From the IMG/VR virus record IMGVR_UViG_3300036945_000477, positions 1-25,313 of that record: a DNA stretch of 25,313 nucleotides; one strand, 5' to 3'. A program made the position numbers and the translations under genes. This DNA comes from a virus. Under the pieces are notes generated by a model that did no database searches, was not told the origin of the DNA, and saw only the letters and a list, made by a program, of their open reading frames with translations. Of this stretch, positions 1 through 5,358 are shown piece by piece. The number at the start of each line of letters is the position of its first letter. Position 1 is the first letter of the stretch.

Positions 1-83
1 AAGAAACACTTCGTGTATTGGATGCGCTACAAACTGGCGAGCTTTGTGCTTGTAACCGTACAGTAGGCGGAGAGACACTATAA
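1..83 (+). CDS. ahpC: Alkyl hydroperoxide reductase AhpC, C-terminal fragment (cut by window edge)
   Basis: The frame starting at base 3 encodes about 26 residues ending at TAA 81-83. They contain L-R-V-L-D-A-L-Q-T, then E-L-C-A-C-N and a terminal G-G-E-T-L. This matches the C-terminal end of AhpC peroxiredoxins of the mycobacterial type, which carry the V-L-D-A-L-Q-T stretch and a C-x-C pair near the end. AhpC reduces peroxides with a reactive cysteine that AhpD regenerates. The catalytic N-terminal part lies outside the window. The stop overlaps the start of the next gene (TAATG), so ahpC and ahpD are translationally coupled. The AhpD directly downstream strengthens a call that would be weak from 26 residues alone. 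Confidence 0.8.
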   Translation, partial: ETLRVLDALQTGELCACNRTVGGETL

Positions 84-589
84 TGGCATTCATCGACGCT
101 ATCAAAGAAGCGTTGCCAGACTACGCCAAGGACACTAAGTTAAATCTTGATGCTGTCCTAGTGCGTAGTACATTAGATGCTGATGTTGCTATGGGTTGTG
201 CTGTAGCGGCATTGGCTGCAACTGGTAACGGAAAAGTACTAAGCATTATGCTAGCGGATGGTCCAGTACACGCAGAGTCAGCAATGACAGCCGCAAGCAT
301 TATGGCACAGAACAACGTTTGGTATCCATTCGTTGAAATGGCTGATGATCCTAGCCTAAAAGGTTTGCCAGCACAGTTACGCATGAACGCTATTGCGTCA
401 CATGGCGGAACTACCAAGTCGAACTTTGAAGCATTCAGCTTGGCAGCTAGTATTGTTGGCAAGTGTCACTTCTGTGTTAAGGCACATTACGAAACACTCA
501 AGACAGAAGGCTATACTGTAGAAAATCTTCGTGACATTGGACGTATTGCTAGTGTAATGAATTCAGTTGCCAAGGTGTTGAATTCGTGA
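83..589 (+). CDS. ahpD: Alkylhydroperoxidase AhpD (AhpC-reducing partner)
   Basis: 168 residues, close to the length of bacterial AhpD. The catalytic set is visible with family spacing: E116, C128, C131 and H135 in the C-H-F-C-V-K-A-H block, matching the Glu/Cys-x-x-Cys/His set known from Mycobacterium AhpD. The N-terminus (E-A-L-P-D-Y-A-K-D, then K-L-N-L) is also typical. AhpD is a cytoplasmic all-helical disulfide reductase that passes electrons to AhpC during peroxide removal. The start ATG at 83 overlaps the ahpC stop and is preceded by GGAGAG. In a phage genome this is an auxiliary gene, probably protecting the infected cell from oxidative damage; that role is inferred. Confidence 0.92.
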   Translation: MAFIDAIKEALPDYAKDTKLNLDAVLVRSTLDADVAMGCAVAALAATGNGKVLSIMLADGPVHAESAMTAASIMAQNNVWYPFVEMADDPSLKGLPAQLRMNAIASHGGTTKSNFEAFSLAASIVGKCHFCVKAHYETLKTEGYTVENLRDIGRIASVMNSVAKVLNS

Positions 590-613
590 TATGTCTTTAA
601 TGATTATCAGTAT

Positions 614-641
614 GTGAAACAGGGTAGTTTTCCAGTATACT
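614..641 (+). promoter_or_regulatory. Possible promoter of pqqA
   Basis: TATACT at 636-641 lies 16 bases after GTGAAA (614-619), a weak -35 match. An inverted repeat AAACAG (617-622) / CTGTTT (640-645) straddles the site. TATAAGTA at 645-652 is also one base from the T4 late box TATAAATA, so early versus late use cannot be decided. Confidence 0.45.
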
Positions 642-646
642 GTTTA

Positions 647-671
647 TAAGTACTAATGCAAAAGGTACTTA
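647..671 (+). promoter_or_regulatory. Leader hairpin upstream of pqqA
   Basis: TAAGTAC (647-653) pairs with GTACTTA (665-671) around an 11-base loop. It lies about 10 bases before the AAAGGAG ribosome-binding site of pqqA. It may stabilise the transcript; no regulatory role is shown. Confidence 0.4.
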
Positions 672-693
672 ACTTAAACAAAGGAGAACTACT

Positions 694-765
694 ATGTGGA
701 CTAAACCATCAGCAACAGAAATGCGCTACGGTTTTGAAGTTACAATGTACGTAATGAATCGTTAA
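694..765 (+). CDS. pqqA: PqqA-like pyrroloquinoline quinone precursor peptide
   Basis: A 23-residue ORF with a strong ribosome-binding site (AAAGGAG from 680, 7 bases before ATG). The peptide starts M-W-T-K-P-S and ends G-F-E-V-T-M-Y-V-M-N-R. This matches bacterial PqqA, including the Glu and Tyr that become PQQ, here E15 and Y19 in the required E-x-x-x-Y spacing and at the same positions as in Klebsiella PqqA. In the known pathway PqqD chaperones the peptide, the radical SAM enzyme PqqE crosslinks Glu and Tyr, and PqqB/PqqC and a protease complete PQQ. No pqqB-E gene lies in this window, so host enzymes would have to process it. It sits alone between its own leader and a strong terminator. 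Confidence 0.9.
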   Translation: MWTKPSATEMRYGFEVTMYVMNR

Positions 766-779
766 TAGTAAGTCAAGAT

Positions 780-806
780 AGCCGTTGTGTAAAAGCAACG
801 GCTTTT
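780..806 (+). terminator. Rho-independent terminator after pqqA
   Basis: A perfect 8-bp stem AGCCGTTG (780-787) / CAACGGCT (796-803) with an 8-base loop is followed by TTTT (803-806). It isolates pqqA as a single-gene transcript. An outer inverted repeat AAGTCAAG (770-777) / CTTGACTT (813-820) encloses it and overlaps the -35 box of the next promoter. Confidence 0.88.
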
Positions 807-813
807 CTACGAC

Positions 814-841
814 TTGACTTTTTCCTATTTGATGCTATACT
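814..841 (+). promoter_or_regulatory. Sigma-70-like promoter of the 867 gene
   Basis: TTGACT (814-819), 16-base spacer, TATACT (836-841) with TGC just before it (extended -10). The predicted transcript starts about 18 bases before the AAAGGAG site of the next gene. The -35 box lies in the right arm of an 8-base inverted repeat. Confidence 0.8.
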
Positions 842-866
842 AAAACTGTAACAAAAGGAGAAGTGT

Positions 867-1076
867 ATGCCCAGAGTCAATTTCAACCAAAATGTTTTCA
901 AAGTTTCTCTAACTGAATACGAACGTGGTTGGGGTCAAAAGCCTTGGGACGATGTGTACTTTGATAACGAAGCAGAAGCTCGTAAGTATGCTGAAGATTA
1001 CAACAACGAGCACAACAACAAATCCGAAGTACCTGATTGGTACGTGATAGCACGTTACGAAGGAAAAGTTAAATAA
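867..1076 (+). CDS. Small hypothetical protein
   Basis: 69 residues, charged and rich in Tyr, Trp and Asn. Readable features are W-G-Q-K-P-W-D-D-V-Y-F-D near residue 22, an acidic helix-like E-A-E-A-R-K-Y-A-E-D-Y, and a C-terminal W-Y-V-I-A-R-Y-E-G. No signal peptide or membrane segment is visible. The start follows AAAGGAG at a good distance and its own promoter, so this is a real expressed gene. It leads the HD-domain gene that begins 5 bases downstream, probably on the same transcript. I do not recognise the family; the last stretch resembles an edge strand of a small alpha/beta fold. Confidence 0.8.
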   Translation: MPRVNFNQNVFKVSLTEYERGWGQKPWDDVYFDNEAEARKYAEDYNNEHNNKSEVPDWYVIARYEGKVK

Positions 1077-1080
1077 AGAT

Positions 1081-1584
1081 ATGAAAATGATTGAACTAAC
1101 TGAATCCACAAACAATATCGAAGTAAGGGCGCAAGCTCTTGCTACCAATGCACACGCTGAACAAAAATATGGAGATCAACCATACGTAAACCATTTAGCA
1201 GATGTGGTGCGTCGTGTCAAAACAATCACACAAGACCCAGAAGTAATTGCGGCAGCTTGGTTACACGACACCATTGAAGACACACAAGTCACTTATGGTG
1301 ACATTGAACGAGAGTTTAGTAAGAATGTAGCAGATATGGTTTGGGCAGTAACTGGCGTGGGACACGACAGAGCAGCCAAAATGGCCAATGCTATTGAAAA
1401 GATTGCACAAACTCCTGGTTCGGAATTGGTTAAGAGTGCAGATCGTTTATCAAATGCCGCGGCATCCAAAGCTGAACAAAAGCACAAATTGTACCAACGC
1501 TACAAGGACGAACATACTAATTTGAGCCCAGTTTTAGGTAACAATACACTGGCACAAGAATTGGTAAAATTGTTCTCAGATTAA
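1081..1584 (+). CDS. HD-domain small alarmone hydrolase (SpoT/MESH1-like)
   Basis: 167 residues, the size of a stand-alone hydrolase domain without synthetase. Motifs in order: Y-V-N-H (H38), W-L-H-D-T-I-E-D-T (H62, D63, E66, D67), and V-K-S-A-D-R-L-S-N (D121, R122, N125). This is the metal-binding HD set of RelA/SpoT and MESH1 hydrolases. Family members remove the 3' pyrophosphate of (p)ppGpp; animal MESH1 also removes the 2' phosphate of NADPH. In a phage it probably lowers host alarmone levels during infection. ATG at 1081 or 1087 are both possible, and no strong Shine-Dalgarno sequence is seen. It sits directly upstream of NAD genes, which makes an NADP-related role worth considering. Confidence 0.87.
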   Translation: MKMIELTESTNNIEVRAQALATNAHAEQKYGDQPYVNHLADVVRRVKTITQDPEVIAAAWLHDTIEDTQVTYGDIEREFSKNVADMVWAVTGVGHDRAAKMANAIEKIAQTPGSELVKSADRLSNAAASKAEQKHKLYQRYKDEHTNLSPVLGNNTLAQELVKLFSD

Positions 1585-1595
1585 TTTCAAATCAA

Positions 1596-1624
1596 TTGAC
1601 AGGGGAGTAATTCTCCTGTATAAT
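1596..1624 (+). promoter_or_regulatory. Consensus sigma-70 promoter of the NMN adenylyltransferase gene
   Basis: TTGACA (1596-1601), 17-base spacer, TATAAT (1619-1624): a perfect match. The spacer forms an imperfect inverted repeat with ACAGG (1599-1603) and CCTGT (1615-1619) as outer arms, which could be an operator or simply a hairpin. Confidence 0.92.
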
Positions 1625-1640
1625 AAATACACAGCAACAA

Positions 1641-1687
1641 AGCAATGCGATAGACGCAACGCTGACATTATTGAAAGGATTTTTCAA
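1641..1687 (+). promoter_or_regulatory. Structured leader RNA with ribosome-binding-site hairpin (copy 1)
   Basis: First hairpin: AGC (1641-1643) pairs with GCT (1661-1663), and UGCG (1646-1649) pairs with CGCA (1655-1658) around loop AUAGA (1650-1654). After a 7-base linker, TTGAAA (1671-1676) pairs with TTTCAA (1682-1687), placing the AAAGGA ribosome-binding site and the first base of the start codon in a second hairpin. The 13-base core GCGAUAGACGCAA recurs exactly in the leader of the nicotinamide phosphoribosyltransferase gene, with different flanking stems. This looks like a cis-regulatory RNA such as a translational riboswitch or a repressor site. I cannot match it to a named class. 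Confidence 0.7.
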
Positions 1688-2706
1688 TGTCTAAGAAATA
1701 CGATACCCTAGTCCTAATCGGACGTTTTCAACCAATTCACAATGCTCACTTAGAGATTATTAAACGTGCCACAGCATTGTGTGAACAACTGGTGATTATT
1801 ACAGGTAGTGCCGCACAACCGCGCACTTACAAAAACCCATTTACATCTGCCGAACGTGCCAAGATGATCAAGTATGCCGCAGGTGGTCTTTCAATGATTA
1901 TCAACGTTGAAGAAAATCCAGACACTATCTACAACGACCAAGCATGGGCTGTTCGTGTGCAAGCACTGGTTGCCAAACACACCAAGCCAGGTGTTAAAGT
2001 TGGTATCATTGGACATAAGAAAGATGACAGTTCATTCTACTTAGACATGTTCCCACAATGGGGATTTGAAAACGTAGAACTGATTGAATTCCTGAGTGCA
2101 GTTAACATTCGTGACCTGTACTTCAAACGTGATGTGAACATGAGCTTTATCAAAGGTGTTGTTCCAGAAAGCACTTTCAACTTCTTGGTTGAGTTTAAAG
2201 ACAGCCCAGAATACGAACAAATCATTCGAGAACGCGAGTTCGTTATTAACTACAAGAAGCAATATGCCAGTTTGCCTTATCCTCCAATCTTCAGTACTGC
2301 TGATGCGGTTGTGATCCAAAGCGGACACATTTTGCTTATCAAACGCCGTGCTGAACCAGGCAAAGGCTTGTGGGCATTGCCAGGTGGTTATGTCAACGCT
2401 AACACTGACAAGTCAGTTGAAGATGCTGCCATTCGTGAGTTGCGTGAAGAAACATTGATTAAGGTTCCCGCTCCTGTGTTGCGTGGTAGTATTCGACGTA
2501 GCAAGGTGTTTGATGCCATTGACCGTAGTCCACGTGGACGCATCATTACTCATGCGTTTCACATTGAGTTGCCAGATGGCGACTTGCCCAAAGTAAAAGG
2601 TAGCGACGATGCTGAAAAAGCACGTTGGGTACCAATCGCAGAAGTACGTAGTGAAGAATGTTTTGAAGATCACTACGAAATTATTCAACATTTTCTAGGA
2701 GCATAA
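1687..2706 (+). CDS. nadM: Bifunctional NMN adenylyltransferase / Nudix hydrolase
   Basis: 339 residues. The N-terminal nucleotidyltransferase domain (about 5-185) has G-R-F-Q-P-I-H-N-A-H with the H-x-x-H motif and an L-S-A-V-N-I-R block in the place of the second family motif. The C-terminal Nudix domain (about 205-335) has W-A-L-P-G-G-Y-V followed by R-E-L-R-E-E-T. This is the NadM-Nudix architecture known from bacteria and from phage KVP40. The first domain makes NAD+ from NMN and ATP; the second usually hydrolyses ADP-ribose or related compounds. The first Glu of the Nudix box seems replaced by Lys, though R-E-x-x-E-E is intact. With the nicotinamide phosphoribosyltransferase downstream it forms a two-step NAD+ rebuilding route. 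The start follows AAAGGA inside a leader hairpin. Confidence 0.94.
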   Translation: MSKKYDTLVLIGRFQPIHNAHLEIIKRATALCEQLVIITGSAAQPRTYKNPFTSAERAKMIKYAAGGLSMIINVEENPDTIYNDQAWAVRVQALVAKHTKPGVKVGIIGHKKDDSSFYLDMFPQWGFENVELIEFLSAVNIRDLYFKRDVNMSFIKGVVPESTFNFLVEFKDSPEYEQIIREREFVINYKKQYASLPYPPIFSTADAVVIQSGHILLIKRRAEPGKGLWALPGGYVNANTDKSVEDAAIRELREETLIKVPAPVLRGSIRRSKVFDAIDRSPRGRIITHAFHIELPDGDLPKVKGSDDAEKARWVPIAEVRSEECFEDHYEIIQHFLGA

Positions 2707-2707
2707 T

Positions 2708-2899
2708 ATGAGTGAGCAATTTGATAAAGCAATGGCGGAATTTTTAGCCAACGGTGGAGTTATTCAACAAGGCGCCTACAGAGAAAGTGGTAGAGTAGAA
2801 GGCGCCGCACATCCAAACAGTTGGGGTGCAAAGAAAGCTGGAAGGCCAGCAAAGACAGATGTGCCCGTTCCAGAGGAAGATTTTGGAGATGAAGAATGA
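2708..2899 (+). CDS. Small hypothetical protein
   Basis: 63 residues. It starts one base after the NAD gene stop with a good AGGAG site, so it is co-transcribed. The N-terminal half looks helical (F-D-K-A-M-A-E-F-L-A-N-G-G). The middle carries a basic G-A-K-K-A-G-R-P-A-K stretch resembling an AT-hook-like G-R-P element, and the end is acidic (E-E-D-F-G-D-E-E). It may bind nucleic acid, but this rests only on the short basic patch. The stop overlaps the next start (ATGA). Confidence 0.72.
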   Translation: MSEQFDKAMAEFLANGGVIQQGAYRESGRVEGAAHPNSWGAKKAGRPAKTDVPVPEEDFGDEE

Positions 2900-3123
2900 T
2901 GTGGGACGATGAAGAACTAACACAAGAACAACAGAACGCTGAGTACCTACAGCAAAACCCAGGTATTGAATCTGGACTATGGACAGAGTGGGTCTGTGTA
3001 GTTTGTGGATGGGATAAGATTCCAACCCCAACTGAAGAAGAATGGACTAAGTTGCGGGCAAATTTCTATCACGGCAAAGCACCAATAGATTCTGTTGCTG
3101 AATTGAAAAAGATGAGGAGTTGA
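2896..3123 (+). CDS. Small hypothetical protein
   Basis: 75 residues, acidic at the N-terminus (M-M-W-D-D-E-E-L) with one C-V-V-C pair near residues 34-37 that could bind metal only together with another partner. Aromatic residues are frequent, and the end is basic (E-L-K-K-M-R-S). The start ATGATG overlaps the previous stop, which indicates translational coupling. The family is unknown to me. Confidence 0.72.
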   Translation: MMWDDEELTQEQQNAEYLQQNPGIESGLWTEWVCVVCGWDKIPTPTEEEWTKLRANFYHGKAPIDSVAELKKMRS

Positions 3124-3126
3124 AGA

Positions 3127-3324
3127 ATGAACACCCAAATCGTAGCAGACAATCTGCGTAACACAATTGCTGGCAAAGAACAGATGTTATACGCTATTCA
3201 ACGAGAACGTACAATGGTTGGATTGCGTGACGGGGAAGGCATTGCATTGCAAACAACTGCACAGTTTCTTACAATCAACATTGAAGAACTTAAAAGTATT
3301 TTACAGGATGTAGAAAAATGTTAA
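3127..3324 (+). CDS. Small hypothetical helical protein
   Basis: 65 residues, preceded by AGGAG at a suitable distance. The sequence suggests two helices, one around N-L-R-N-T-I-A-G-K-E-Q-M-L and one around L-T-I-N-I-E-E-L-K-S-I-L, so it may be a short coiled-coil dimer. It has no catalytic motif, signal or membrane segment. It overlaps the macro-domain gene by 7 bases. The family is not recognised. Confidence 0.7.
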   Translation: MNTQIVADNLRNTIAGKEQMLYAIQRERTMVGLRDGEGIALQTTAQFLTINIEELKSILQDVEKC

Positions 3325-3776
3325 AGCACACAAAAGGTAACCTAATCGACCTAGCCGAAGCTGGCGAGTTTGATGTAATTGTGCAAGGCTGTAATTGCTT
3401 TAACACAATGGGCGGGGGCATTGCCCGAGAAATCCGCGAACGCTATCCAATGTGTGCTAAGATTGATAGCCTCACTGAGAAGGGTGAGTATATGAAACTT
3501 GGAAATTGGACAGAATATGACCAAGGGACATTTCTAATTATCAATGCTTACACACAATACAACATGAGCACAGGTGAAGACGTATTTGAATATGCGGCAT
3601 TTATGCTTATCATCCAAAAGCTAGTTCACAATTTTGGTACTAAGAGAATTGGTATTCCATATATTGGTATGGGACTGGCTGGAGGAGACAAAGAAACGAT
3701 TATGGAGCAAATTGAATATTTTGCTCAAAAGGTAAGTGAGCAAGGCGGCTCACTTACTTTGGTAGAATTTGGTTGA
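3318..3776 (+). CDS. Macro-domain protein (ADP-ribose binding/hydrolysing)
   Basis: 152 residues, one complete macro domain. Visible motifs: K-G-N-L-I-D-L-A (6-13), V-I-V-Q-G-C-N-C-F-N-T-M-G-G-G-I-A (20-36) with the Asn and Gly-rich loop that hold ADP-ribose, and I-P-Y-I-G-M-G-L-A-G-G near residues 114-124. Macro domains of this kind remove ADP-ribose from phosphate, protein or nucleic acid targets, or hydrolyse ADP-ribose-1''-phosphate. Its place between the two NAD genes suggests recycling of ADP-ribose products or reversal of ADP-ribosylation by host defences. The precise substrate cannot be read from the sequence. Confidence 0.88.
   Translation: MLKHTKGNLIDLAEAGEFDVIVQGCNCFNTMGGGIAREIRERYPMCAKIDSLTEKGEYMKLGNWTEYDQGTFLIINAYTQYNMSTGEDVFEYAAFMLIIQKLVHNFGTKRIGIPYIGMGLAGGDKETIMEQIEYFAQKVSEQGGSLTLVEFG
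3732..3760 (+). terminator. Strong hairpin at the end of the macro-domain gene, possible terminator
   Basis: A perfect 10-bp stem GTAAGTGAGC (3732-3741) / GCTCACTTAC (3748-3757) with a 6-base loop is followed by only TTT. A second hairpin, ATTTGGTT (3767-3774) / AACCAAAT (3781-3788), covers the stop codon. The short U-run makes termination uncertain; protection of the mRNA 3' end is an alternative. Confidence 0.5.
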
Positions 3777-3793
3777 TTAAAACCAAATAATAG

Positions 3794-3822
3794 TTGACAA
3801 GACATGGGGTCTTTGTTATACT
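3794..3822 (+). promoter_or_regulatory. Sigma-70-like promoter of the nicotinamide phosphoribosyltransferase gene
   Basis: TTGACA (3794-3799), 17-base spacer, TATACT (3817-3822), with TG one base before the -10 box. The spacer holds an imperfect inverted repeat, ACAAGAC (3797-3803) / GTCTTTGT (3809-3816). Confidence 0.9.
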
Positions 3823-3830
3823 ATACATAA

Positions 3831-3878
3831 GCCCAAGCGATAGACGCAATGGGTGATTAACTAGATAAGGAACTTATC
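3831..3878 (+). promoter_or_regulatory. Structured leader RNA with ribosome-binding-site hairpin (copy 2)
   Basis: Outer stem GCCCA (3831-3835) / TGGGT (3850-3854, with one G-U pair), inner stem GCG (3837-3839) / CGC (3845-3847), loop AUAGA (3840-3844). A 9-base linker follows, then GATAAG (3864-3869) pairs with CTTATC (3873-3878), which hides the AAGGAA ribosome-binding site and abuts the ATG. The core is identical to that of copy 1, while the outer stem and the second hairpin differ in sequence but remain paired. That pattern supports selection on structure. Confidence 0.7.
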
Positions 3879-5279
3879 ATGAAACTCGCAAAAAACATCA
3901 TTCTCAATACAGACTCATACAAAGTGAGTATGTTCAAACAATACCCAGCAGGTACTACTGGTGTATATTCTTACATTGAATCCAGAGGCGGACAATATGA
4001 CAAAACTGTCATGTTCGGTCTTCAAGCCTTCATTAAGGAGTACTTGCTTGATCCAATTACACAAGCCGACATTGACATTGCAGACGAAATCCTTACTGCA
4101 CATGGCGAGCCTTTCAACCGTGAAGGTTGGGAATACATCCTTAAAGAACACAACGGCTACTTGCCTGTGGTCATTAAAGCCGTTGCCGAAGGTACAGTGG
4201 TCCCTGTGTCCAACGTCCTTGCAACTGTTGAAAACACAGACCCAAAAGCATTTTGGTTGACTACTTGGTTAGAAACTTCATTGCTCCGTGCAATTTGGTA
4301 CCCAGTTACTGTAGCTACTCAAAGTTATACAATTAAAAAAGTCATTCTTGACGCATTGGAGAAAACTGGTGACCCTTCCCTTATTGATTTTAAGTTGCAC
4401 GATTTCGGTGCTCGTGGTGTTTCTAGCCTTGAAAGCGCAGGTATCGGGGGAGCCGCCCACATGGTTAACTTCATGGGTAGCGATACTGTTACTGGTGTTC
4501 TGTATGCTCGGGAATTTTATAACGCTGGGGTTGCGGCTTTCTCTATCCCTGCCGCAGAGCACAGTACAATTACTAGTTGGGGACGAGACAACGAAGTAAA
4601 AGCCTATGATAACATGCTCACTCAATTTGCAAAGCCTGGCGCTATTGTCGCTGTTGTGTCTGATTCTTATGATGTCTTTAACGCCGCATCTAAACTTTGG
4701 GGCGAAGAACTTCGTCAAAAGGTGGTTGACTCGGGTGCTACTGTTGTTATTCGTCCTGACTCAGGCGACCCTGATACTGTGTGCCGTAAGCTCGTACAGA
4801 TCCTAGGCGATAAGTTTGGCTACACAACCAATGCCAAAGGCTACAAAGTATTGAACAATGTTCGCCTTATCCAGGGTGATGGTATTAACGAACAAACCGT
4901 TCGTACTATTCTTGGTGGATTTGCCGCATATGGCTGGAGTGCCGATAACATTGCTTTTGGTATGGGCGGTGCTTTGCTTCAAATTGTAAACCGTGACACA
5001 CAACGATTTGCAATGAAGTGCTCAAGTGCTCAAATTAACGGCACTTGGGTCGACGTGCAAAAAGATCCTGTCACTGACAGTGGTAAGCGTAGCAAGGCAG
5101 GTCGTGTTACATTGTGGACCAATAGTGGTGGCGAGTTCGTGTCAAGTGTGACTGCTCCTACTGGTTGGACTGACAAAGGTATTGGCGGTTGGACAAATGC
5201 TTTGGAAGAAGTATACCGCGATGGTAAACTGGTTAAAGAAATTACATTTGACCAAGTTCGAGCAAACGCTCGCAAATAA
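3879..5279 (+). CDS. nadV: Nicotinamide phosphoribosyltransferase
   Basis: 466 residues, full length for the NAMPT/NadV family. Recognisable blocks: N-T-D-S-Y-K-V-S-M-F-K-Q-Y-P near residue 10, F-K-L-H-D-F-G-A-R-G-V-S-S, the catalytic-His block P-A-A-E-H-S-T-I-T-S-W-G, and I-R-P-D-S-G-D-P, which binds the phosphoribosyl part. The enzyme makes NMN from nicotinamide and PRPP; the adenylyltransferase encoded upstream then makes NAD+. Phages such as KVP40 carry this pair, and in published work it restores NAD+ after NAD-depleting defences act. The gene has its own promoter and structured leader, so it can be controlled separately from, but in parallel with, the upstream gene. Confidence 0.95.
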   Translation: MKLAKNIILNTDSYKVSMFKQYPAGTTGVYSYIESRGGQYDKTVMFGLQAFIKEYLLDPITQADIDIADEILTAHGEPFNREGWEYILKEHNGYLPVVIKAVAEGTVVPVSNVLATVENTDPKAFWLTTWLETSLLRAIWYPVTVATQSYTIKKVILDALEKTGDPSLIDFKLHDFGARGVSSLESAGIGGAAHMVNFMGSDTVTGVLYAREFYNAGVAAFSIPAAEHSTITSWGRDNEVKAYDNMLTQFAKPGAIVAVVSDSYDVFNAASKLWGEELRQKVVDSGATVVIRPDSGDPDTVCRKLVQILGDKFGYTTNAKGYKVLNNVRLIQGDGINEQTVRTILGGFAAYGWSADNIAFGMGGALLQIVNRDTQRFAMKCSSAQINGTWVDVQKDPVTDSGKRSKAGRVTLWTNSGGEFVSSVTAPTGWTDKGIGGWTNALEEVYRDGKLVKEITFDQVRANARK

Positions 5280-5293
5280 ATTATACGCAGGGG

Positions 5294-5322
5294 TAGACAA
5301 TACCGTTTACTCCTGCTATAAT
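5294..5322 (+). promoter_or_regulatory. Sigma-70-like promoter of the AAA+ ATPase gene
   Basis: TAGACA (5294-5299), 17-base spacer, TATAAT (5317-5322) with TGC before it (extended -10). A 9-base inverted repeat with one G-U pair, GCAGGGGTA (5287-5295) / TACTCCTGC (5308-5316), overlaps the -35 box and abuts the -10 box. Confidence 0.85.
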
Positions 5323-5358
5323 TAACACACTTAAACAAAGACACACAAAAGGATTTAC

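Noticed and set aside
590-866. Search for tRNA genes, CRISPR repeats or attachment sites in the largest non-coding gaps
   Set aside because: The gaps contain promoters, leaders, pqqA and a terminator. No cloverleaf, spaced direct repeats or integrase-linked sites were found here or in the other short gaps.
3915-4718. Long antisense and alternate-frame ORFs inside the nicotinamide phosphoribosyltransferase gene
   Set aside because: They are shadows of a gene whose product carries clear family motifs. Their products are Cys/Ser/Leu-rich without motifs, and they lack ribosome sites.
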